Program-made: the position numbers and the translations under genes
Shown: piece by piece, positions 7,551 through 12,531 of the stretch
Layout: each line of letters starts with the position of its first letter
How positions within the stretch are numbered: the stretch's first letter is position 1
From: Caldimicrobium thiodismutans
GTDB taxonomy: Bacteria > Desulfobacterota > Thermodesulfobacteria > Thermodesulfobacteriales > Thermodesulfobacteriaceae
Direction: 5' to 3'
Assembly (NCBI GenBank): GCA_002877875.1
Contig: PNIE01000007.1
Location: forward strand, 1 to 12,531
Length of the DNA stretch: 12,531 nt
Notes under the pieces: generated by a model
The model's database searches: none
What the model was told of the DNA's origin: nothing
The model's input: only the letters and a program-made list of their open reading frames with translations

Positions 7551-7932
7551 TGGGCTTGTGGATGGTTTTTATAGAGATTTTCTGTAAATGGTATTTTTTA
7601 AATAAATCTAAGAGCGATACTAAATTTTTTACTGGCAAGTTTTCATCAATATTTATCACTATAGGAGTATTTTCTGAAAGCCCTTGTAAAAGATTTTCTA
7701 AATCATGGGGAGTTAAAATCTTTTCTTCGTAGATAATTTGGCCATTTTTATTAAGAGTAAGTTCAATCCCAAGTTTGGTTAAACTTTCCTTAGTATAACG
7801 GGTTTCCGGGAGTTTAACAGGAAGAGCTCTAATAGAAATAAAGGTAGCAGTAATTAACACAATGGTTAATAAGACAAGCATTATGTCCACAAGGGGTATA
7901 ACATTGATACTATCAAATTCCTTTTCGTCCAT
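7543..7932 (-). CDS. exbD: ExbD proton-channel subunit
   Basis: Inner-membrane subunit of the ExbB-ExbD motor that powers TonB. I place the start at the ATG at 7932, giving 129 residues (MDEKEFDSINVIPLVD...), because an excellent AGAGGAG sits six bases upstream. A longer frame exists to a TTG at 7989, but it would overlap exbB by 35 bases and lacks comparable support. The single transmembrane helix (about residues 10-32) contains Asp16 in IPLVDIMLVLL, equivalent to the essential proton-carrying Asp25 of E. coli ExbD. The rest is the periplasmic domain, with the usual 'I.ID..(L/V)P' strand near INIDENLPVKNLVSLL. It begins 22 bases after exbB and overlaps tonB by eight bases. Confidence 0.92.
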   Translation of the reverse strand: MDEKEFDSINVIPLVDIMLVLLTIVLITATFISIRALPVKLPETRYTKESLTKLGIELTLNKNGQIIYEEKILTPHDLENLLQGLSENTPIVINIDENLPVKNLVSLLDLFKKYHLQKISIKTIHKPNG

Positions 7933-7938
7933 AGGGCA

Positions 7939-7945
7939 CTCCTCT
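7939..7945 (-). promoter_or_regulatory. Shine-Dalgarno deciding the exbD start
   Basis: The minus strand reads AGAGGAG, followed by six bases and the ATG at 7932. It falls in the 22-base gap after exbB and decides in favour of the 129-residue ExbD, putting the essential Asp at residue 16. Confidence 0.85.
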
Positions 7946-7954
7946 GCTAGCTCT

Positions 7955-8383
7955 TTAATTTTTTTCTTTGGAGATTTCGTAGAGGGCAAGGATTTCTCTT
8001 ACTCTTCTTAAGAGGTAGTTATACATAGTGGTGCTTGGGATAGCTACAAGAAGGCCTATTGCAGTGGCTTTAAGGGCTAGGGCAAGCCCCTGCATAATTT
8101 TGGTTGTATCAGCAAGGCCAGTCTCCCCAATTTCGTAGAAAGTTAGCATTATTCCAAGGACTGTGCCAAGAAGTCCTAGGTAAGGGGCGTTACTTCCTAC
8201 AGATGCAATGATATAAAGACCTTTAGTTAGCTCGATCTCAAGCTCCTTTTTATTTTTGAAATTATCCAATTTGATAGTTTTATATGTTTTTCTACGTTCA
8301 AGAAAGATAGCCAAGGAGATAATACTCATAATTATTAAAATCCCGATCACGCCATAATCAACAAGATATTTTAAGATCTCCAT
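7955..8383 (-). CDS. exbB: ExbB/TolQ-family proton-channel subunit
   Basis: Forms the proton channel with ExbD in the inner membrane. At 142 residues it is one of the short ExbB forms (E. coli ExbB is about 100 residues longer). There are three predicted membrane segments: residues about 8-28, about 58-83 and about 104-124. The second holds PYLGLLGTVLGIMLTF and the third ATAIGLLVAIPSTTMYNYL, both diagnostic of the MotA/TolQ/ExbB family. In the family the Thr of the third segment and the LGLLGTV helix line the proton path near the ExbD Asp. The ATG is preceded by AGAGGTGA at 8390-8397 with a six-base spacing, and the gene starts 23 bases after the ChlD-like gene. Adjacency to exbD and tonB makes ExbB, rather than TolQ, the better name. 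Confidence 0.92.
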   Translation of the reverse strand: MEILKYLVDYGVIGILIIMSIISLAIFLERRKTYKTIKLDNFKNKKELEIELTKGLYIIASVGSNAPYLGLLGTVLGIMLTFYEIGETGLADTTKIMQGLALALKATAIGLLVAIPSTTMYNYLLRRVREILALYEISKEKN

Positions 8384-8389
8384 TACTCT

Positions 8390-8397
8390 TCACCTCT
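8390..8397 (-). promoter_or_regulatory. Shine-Dalgarno of exbB
   Basis: The minus strand reads AGAGGTGA, matching seven of the last bases of the ideal AGGAGGTGA, six bases before the exbB ATG. It sits in the 23-base gap after the ChlD-like gene and suggests efficient independent initiation of the motor genes. Confidence 0.75.
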
Positions 8398-8406
8398 CTA
8401 AAGTTC

Positions 8407-10278
8407 TCACAGGGTTGTTCTTAGAATTTTGACCAAAGTTTTATCGGTTAAATTTTCCATTTTAAAGTAATGAGCTTTGAGATATTTAGCAAGATCTTTA
8501 GCAAGCTCAAAACGCAGAAGTTCTCTCTCTTTTTCAGTATCAATTACAATAGGTGTTATATTGGGAATCTTAGAAATTTCTGCAGATAAGATTTTTATCT
8601 CTTCAAAGGGGTCTCCCTTAGGTTTTAGAGGAATGTTAGCCTTTCCATCGGTGAAAATAAGTAGAAGGATATGATCCATAGGATGTGAAGCCTTGTAAAG
8701 TTTAATAACCCTTTTAGTAAGGTCAAGCCCTGCTGAGAGAGGTGTATTTCCGCCAACGGGGAGATTCTTAAGGATTCTGTAAGCCATCTCTACAGAGTTT
8801 GTGGGAGGAACTAAAAGCTCTGCTCCAAATTTTCTAAAAACAATTAAAGCCACTCTGTCTCTCCTCTTGTAGGAGGATTTTAGAAAGTGAAAGAGAACTC
8901 CCTTTACATATTGCATTCTTTGATGCACTCCCATTGAGCCAGATCCATCAACAAGAAGAAGTAAAAGGGTTCTTCCTTTGCCTTCACGCTTAGCAAATCT
9001 TAGATCTTCCCTTTTAATAACTACCCTCCCTGAAGGATTTCTATAAATTTGGTAAGGAAGAGAGGCCTTAAGAGTAGCAAAGAGATCAAGCTCTCTTCGT
9101 TCTCCAGATAGAGTAACTCTTATTTTTCTCGAAGAGCTTCTTTTTACTCTTCCTGTAATTCTTTTTCCATAGGAGGAGATTTTCTTGCCTTTAAGTAGGA
9201 GCTCGGTGAATTTTTCTGGGACAACCACAGGGAAAACCTTTTCAGAAGAGGCAGATGGAGAAAAACTTTCTATATTTTCAGAGGAATTCTCTTGGTCATT
9301 TGACATGTCTGAATGATAATCTTTAGAAGATTTCTCACTTGTGACAGGTTTGGTTGGCAAGTCCTCTTTAATAGGCTCATTTTCAAATCTTTGTGATTTT
9401 TTCTCTTTTCTTTTTTCTTCGCTATTTTCATAATTAGGGTTTTCTTTTTCTTCAGAAGGCGGAGTCTTTTCCCAAGATTCCTCCTTTTTAAGCTTTCTAT
9501 GAGTTAAAACCAAAGGGCTAAGGTTTTCAAGATATTCCTCTTTTATAGCTGTTTCTCTTTTTAAAGCAGTAAAAGCCCTTGCTGCAAAGATGAGAAAAAT
9601 CTCACTACGATGAGAAAAGGCTCCCTCTCTTAGACATAAAGAGACTGCTTTGTCCCAAATATATTCAGAAATAGCAATTTTTTTTATCAAACTTTTAGCT
9701 AAAATTAGCTGGTAAAGGGCTTTTTCAAGATTTCTATCAGAGTTTTCAGAGAGTTTTTCTGAGTTTTTTATTAAGTCTTTTCTTAAGTCTTTTTGATGAA
9801 GGTTTTCTGTAAAAGCAACTAAACCAATTTTTTCAAGAAAATGGGGATTAATTTCTCCAGCCTCTAAATTATGAGTGGCAATTAAAGTAAAGCTATGCAC
9901 TTGACTAAAAATTATTGATAAAATAGTGTCAGGAAAGAGAAAAAGATCGTCAATTAAAAGATAACCCCCTTTTACTTGAGATAAGATTCCCTCAGTTATT
10001 TCGATTTTTCCAGTTTTAAGGGTTCTTTCAAAGTCCACTTCTCCCAGAAGATTTTCCTCTGTAATCCCTGAAGGAAGATATTTGCAGGGAAGTTTTAGAA
10101 TTCTTGCCAAATGGTAGAAGTTTTCAAGAAGTTTAGACTTTCCTGTTCCTGATTCACCTATGATAACTAAGCCGCCACAATTTGGATCCACAAGATTTAA
10201 AACTAGGGCTAACTTAGGTAAGATATTACCCTTTACTTCAGGAAAAAAGGTCTCTTCAAATTCTTTCCAGAAGTTCAT
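8407..10278 (-). CDS. chlD: ChlD/BchD-like chelatase subunit (AAA + VWA)
   Basis: Predicted D subunit of an ATP-dependent tetrapyrrole metal chelatase, linking the AAA+ motor (I subunit) to the large subunit. I start it at the ATG at 10278 (623 residues): AGGAG lies seven bases upstream, whereas the longer frame begins at an unsupported TTG (10311). The N-terminal AAA domain (about 10-250) has an intact P-loop GESGTGKS (41-48). The Walker B is YLLIDD (106-111) with Asp in place of the catalytic Glu, the beta-hairpin insert after Walker B seen in the I subunit is missing, and the usual DRFG reads EKIG. A charged low-complexity linker spans about 270-360. The VWA domain has a full MIDAS: Asp444, Ser446, Ser448, Thr512 and Asp544, preceded by the DLR segment typical of ChlD. 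It overlaps the I-subunit gene by 23 bases. CobT plays the same role in classical cobaltochelatase, but the AAA+VWA layout is ChlD. Confidence 0.88.
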   Translation of the reverse strand: MNFWKEFEETFFPEVKGNILPKLALVLNLVDPNCGGLVIIGESGTGKSKLLENFYHLARILKLPCKYLPSGITEENLLGEVDFERTLKTGKIEITEGILSQVKGGYLLIDDLFLFPDTILSIIFSQVHSFTLIATHNLEAGEINPHFLEKIGLVAFTENLHQKDLRKDLIKNSEKLSENSDRNLEKALYQLILAKSLIKKIAISEYIWDKAVSLCLREGAFSHRSEIFLIFAARAFTALKRETAIKEEYLENLSPLVLTHRKLKKEESWEKTPPSEEKENPNYENSEEKRKEKKSQRFENEPIKEDLPTKPVTSEKSSKDYHSDMSNDQENSSENIESFSPSASSEKVFPVVVPEKFTELLLKGKKISSYGKRITGRVKRSSSRKIRVTLSGERRELDLFATLKASLPYQIYRNPSGRVVIKREDLRFAKREGKGRTLLLLLVDGSGSMGVHQRMQYVKGVLFHFLKSSYKRRDRVALIVFRKFGAELLVPPTNSVEMAYRILKNLPVGGNTPLSAGLDLTKRVIKLYKASHPMDHILLLIFTDGKANIPLKPKGDPFEEIKILSAEISKIPNITPIVIDTEKERELLRFELAKDLAKYLKAHYFKMENLTDKTLVKILRTTL

Positions 10279-11293
10279 AAAGCCTCTCCTTTTCTTTATC
10301 AAAATCTTCAAAGGGTAATCTTTTTAGGCGATGTCTAAAAACCATTTTTCCAACTCTTTTAAGCTCCTCCTTAGTGACCTCTTTTTTTCCTTCAAAGGCA
10401 GAGAGGGCTATGGCAGCTTTAAGCCAAGTTAGGTCTCCTCTGTGCCCATCAAGTTGAAGCTCTGTGGTTATCTCAACGATTTTGTCGTAGATTTCTTCGG
10501 GGATCTCAATTTTTAAAAGGTTTTCTTTAGCCTGAAGAATTCTTTCAGCAAGTTTTTCTTGCTCTTCTCTCCAGAGTTGGATGAAACCCTCTGGATCACT
10601 ATCAAAGGCAAGGCGTCTTTTAAGAATTTCTATGCGAAGCTTTTTATCCTTTATACTGTGCACCTCAACACAAAGCCCAAATCTATCAAGAAATTGGGGT
10701 CTAAGTTCTCCCTCTTCAGGATTCATAGTTCCAACCAACACAAAACGCGCAGGATGAGTAAAGGAAATACCCTCTCTTTCTACTCGGTTAATTCCCATAG
10801 CAGCTGAATCAAGAAGAAGATCTACAATATGATCTTCGAGAAGATTAACCTCGTCTATATAGAGAAAATTTCTATTAGCCTTAGCCAAAAGTCCAGGTTC
10901 AAACTTTTTCTTCCCAGTAATCAGGGCATATTCAAGATCAATACTTCCAAGAAGGCGATCTTCGGTAATTCCTAAGGGCAATTCCACCATTTCCATCTTA
11001 ATTTTCACTATTTCAAGGGGTTCACCCTTTTCTACTTTTTCTTGACAATAATCACAAAAGGGCCCCTTAGGAGCGCATCTAAAGGGGCAATTTACCGCCT
11101 CTAATGGAGGAAGAAGATCAGCTAAGGCTCTAACAACTGTGCTTTTTCCTGTGCCCTTCTCTCCCATAATTAAAACACCGCCAATTAAGGGATTAATAAC
11201 ATTTAAAATTAGGGCCAATTTAAGTTCCTCTTGATCCACAATAGCCGTAAAAGGGAAGACTAACCTATGAGACTTTTCATTTTCTCTCTCCAA
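10256..11293 (-). CDS. chlI: ChlI/BchI-like AAA+ chelatase ATPase
   Basis: AAA+ motor subunit of a magnesium/cobalt-chelatase-type complex; hexamers of such proteins hydrolyse ATP to drive the large subunit. The product has 345 residues, a normal length. Family signatures run in order: PFTAIVDQEELKLAL (14-28), Walker A GEKGTGKS (44-51), Walker B FLYIDEVNLL (143-152, Asp147/Glu148), VEREGIS hairpin, VGTMNPEEGELRPQFLDRFG with sensor and Arg finger, and a C-terminal GHRGD sensor-2 segment. Four cysteines (69, 73, 80, 83; spacing 3, 6, 2) lie between the P-loop and Walker B and could bind a metal; related Cys clusters occur in other ChlI-like proteins as I recall. The start is TTG at 11293, backed by a perfect AGGAGGT six bases upstream and by the need to retain the PFTAIV motif; no other start lies between. 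It overlaps the CobN-like gene by 34 bases. Confidence 0.92.
   Translation of the reverse strand: MERENEKSHRLVFPFTAIVDQEELKLALILNVINPLIGGVLIMGEKGTGKSTVVRALADLLPPLEAVNCPFRCAPKGPFCDYCQEKVEKGEPLEIVKIKMEMVELPLGITEDRLLGSIDLEYALITGKKKFEPGLLAKANRNFLYIDEVNLLEDHIVDLLLDSAAMGINRVEREGISFTHPARFVLVGTMNPEEGELRPQFLDRFGLCVEVHSIKDKKLRIEILKRRLAFDSDPEGFIQLWREEQEKLAERILQAKENLLKIEIPEEIYDKIVEITTELQLDGHRGDLTWLKAAIALSAFEGKKEVTKEELKRVGKMVFRHRLKRLPFEDFDKEKERLYELLERI
10286..10290 (-). promoter_or_regulatory. Shine-Dalgarno AGGAG deciding the chlD start
   Basis: The minus strand reads AAGGAGAGGCTTTATG, placing AGGAG seven bases before the ATG at 10278. This supports the 623-residue form over the 634-residue TTG form. 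The site is inside the last codons of chlI. Confidence 0.8.
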
Positions 11294-12531
11294 TTTTCTA
11301 CCTCCTCTGCTGTAATAATATCAATACTTCCTCCCTGATATTCACCCTTAGTGTCTCCTATAGTCTCTTCAATCCAGCTCTCTATCTCTAAGTAAATCTT
11401 TTTAAGGTTTTCCTTTACGTCTTCTGCAGGATTCCAAAGCCCCCTTTCCCAAGCCTCTAAAAGCCTTCTGGCTATCTCTTCCAAAGCCCAAGGATTATTT
11501 TCTTTAAAAAAATTTCTATTTTCTTCATTCATTACAAAAGTTCTTGCAATATCATCAAATATCCAGTCATCAACCTCCCTTGTGGTGGCCTCCCACCCAT
11601 AAACTCTTCCTACCCTCTTAGAAATATCTCCAGCTCCCTTATACCCATGTCTTTTCATACCCTCTATCCATTTAGGATTTAAAAGCTTAGTTCTAACAAC
11701 CCTTCTTATCTCGTCTGCAAGATCTCTAACTTCAACGTGATAGGGATCTCTAGTATCTCCATAATAAGTCTTTACCTCTTTTCCAGAAAGATACCGAGCT
11801 GCTATGGTCATTCCACCGTGAGTTCCAAAATAGCAACAACACCCAAAAAGATCATATTCATCAGACACCACTTTGTTATATGTTACATCCACTGTTTTCA
11901 AAATATTGATTAATTCTTTATGTTTTGCCTCACCCCAAATTCCTTTTCCATAGGCATATCCATTCCAATATAAAAAAACTTCTGCAAGATCTTTGTCTTC
12001 CTTCCAAGCTGAGGCATAAACCGCCAGTTGAGTTCCTGCTTGATAAGTCCCTGGCATAGCACAAAAGATTCTTAAAGTGGCAGATCTAAAGTCTCCTCCA
12101 TTTACTTTTAGATTCTCTAAAGTGTGCTTTTTAACAAAATTCATCTCTTCTGGTTCGTCTAAATTTGAAACAGCTTGTATAGCTTCATCAATAAATTCTA
12201 TACACATAGGGAAATTATCCCTTGTTATTCCTGAAACTCTTATGGTCACATCAATTCGTGGTCTTTTAAGCTCTTCTAAAGGAACAATTTCAAACCCTTT
12301 AACCCTACCATTAGGAAGCCAGGTAGGTTTTACACCTAAAAGCCATAATATTTGTCCCATCCCCTCACCATCAGCCCACATGATATCATTTGCCATCCAA
12401 AAGATAGCCACATTTTCAGGATACCTTCCCTCTTCTCTAAGATGCTTCTCTATAAGTTTTTCTGCAAGCCTTTTCCCTACCTCAAAGGAAGCCCTGGTTG
12501 GAACTCTATAAGGATCAAGACTATAAAAGTT
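11260..12531 (-). CDS. cobN: CobN/ChlH-family metal-chelatase large subunit, C-terminal third (5' end outside window)
   Basis: Large tetrapyrrole-binding subunit of a class I (ATP-dependent) chelatase. The frame is open from the right edge, giving 423 residues of a protein that normally has about 1,200-1,300. The visible part carries CobN/ChlH landmarks in order: NFYSLDP (1-7), GRYPENVAIFW, ADGEG (53-57), LLGVKPTW, RPRIDV (90-95), SGITRDNFP, RHGYKGA (294-300), WEATTREVDDW and RLLEAWERGLW. At the position where classical CobN has an Asp/Tyr-rich 'dDyY.Y.GG' stretch, this protein has CCCYFGTHGG with Cys231-233 and His238. Product options are cobalt insertion for B12 synthesis or, given the ExbB/ExbD/TonB genes downstream, handling of an imported metallated ring as proposed for CobN-like HmuS. 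The sequence alone does not decide. Family call is firm; substrate and metal are unknown. Confidence 0.9.
   Translation of the reverse strand, partial: NFYSLDPYRVPTRASFEVGKRLAEKLIEKHLREEGRYPENVAIFWMANDIMWADGEGMGQILWLLGVKPTWLPNGRVKGFEIVPLEELKRPRIDVTIRVSGITRDNFPMCIEFIDEAIQAVSNLDEPEEMNFVKKHTLENLKVNGGDFRSATLRIFCAMPGTYQAGTQLAVYASAWKEDKDLAEVFLYWNGYAYGKGIWGEAKHKELINILKTVDVTYNKVVSDEYDLFGCCCYFGTHGGMTIAARYLSGKEVKTYYGDTRDPYHVEVRDLADEIRRVVRTKLLNPKWIEGMKRHGYKGAGDISKRVGRVYGWEATTREVDDWIFDDIARTFVMNEENRNFFKENNPWALEEIARRLLEAWERGLWNPAEDVKENLKKIYLEIESWIEETIGDTKGEYQGGSIDIITAEEVENWREKMKSLIG
11300..11306 (-). promoter_or_regulatory. Shine-Dalgarno AGGAGGT fixing the TTG start of chlI
   Basis: On the minus strand this reads AGGAGGT, a perfect match to the 16S anti-Shine-Dalgarno, six bases before the TTG at 11293. 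It lies within the end of the CobN-like coding sequence, so ribosomes finishing cobN can restart here. It explains why a weak TTG start can be used. Confidence 0.85.

Noticed and set aside
7933..7989. Longer ExbD with a TTG start, 19 extra residues
   Set aside because: It overlaps exbB by 35 bases, whereas the ATG at 7932 has a strong AGAGGAG at ideal spacing and gives a normal ExbD length.
8384..8406. Possible terminator or promoter between chlD and exbB
   Set aside because: The 23-base gap has room only for the ribosome-binding site and shows no hairpin with a T-run.
10279..10311. Longer ChlD with a TTG start, 11 extra residues
   Set aside because: The ATG at 10278 has AGGAG at good spacing, and the extra residues add no conserved motif.
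12077..12511. 144-codon plus-strand open frame opposite cobN
   Set aside because: The opposite strand holds clearly conserved CobN motifs throughout; this frame shows no recognisable domain and is a shadow.
1..12531. Chlorophyll magnesium chelatase (BchHID) as the identity of the right-hand operon
   Set aside because: No other chlorophyll gene is present, and the large-subunit fragment together with the TonB motor fits a CobN/HmuS-type locus better; ChlI/ChlD homologues serve several chelatases.
1..12531. CRISPR arrays, tRNA/rRNA genes, insertion sequences, riboswitches
   Set aside because: Coding sequence fills almost all of the window; I saw no spaced direct repeats, terminal inverted repeats or structured RNA signatures.

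Overview
The window is AT-rich (I estimate under 40% G+C). Its proteins are rich in Lys, Glu and Ile, and arginine is mostly AGA/AGG. It encodes type IV pilus minor pilins and an outer-membrane energising system (TonB/ExbB/ExbD), so the host is a Gram-negative (diderm) bacterium. The style recalls thermophilic anaerobes of the Thermodesulfobacteria type, but that placement is inference; no phylogenetic marker is present.

Left half, plus strand (1-6710): a tightly packed type IV pilus cluster. It opens with the 3' part of a large PilY1 adhesin/assembly protein. Four prepilin-like genes follow, each overlapping or nearly touching the next: a FimT/GspH-type, a PilV-type, a PilW-type and a PilX-type minor (pseudo)pilin. 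Together these proteins would form the tip/priming complex of a pilus. The secreted proteins are unusually rich in cysteine and in N-X-S/T sequons. The last gene of this direction encodes a MidA/NDUFAF7-family (COG1565) SAM-dependent methyltransferase, which has no known link to pili.

Right half, minus strand (12531 down to 6714): a compact operon read right to left. It comprises the C-terminal third of a CobN/ChlH-like metal-chelatase large subunit, a ChlI-like AAA+ ATPase, a ChlD-like AAA/VWA subunit, then ExbB, ExbD and TonB. Genes overlap by 8-34 bases or are separated by 22-23 bases, and most have strong Shine-Dalgarno sequences. A three-part tetrapyrrole chelatase is thus joined to the complete inner-membrane motor for TonB-dependent outer-membrane transport. 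Two readings are possible: a cobaltochelatase with cobalt/corrinoid uptake, or a tetrapyrrole scavenging system in which the CobN-like protein acts on an imported metallated ring, as proposed for HmuS of Bacteroidetes haem operons. No outer-membrane receptor is in the window; it may lie beyond the right edge.

The two operons converge with only 3 bases between stop codons (6711-6713). No gene-free stretch exceeds 25 bases. I saw no RNA genes, mobile elements, CRISPR arrays or convincing terminators.
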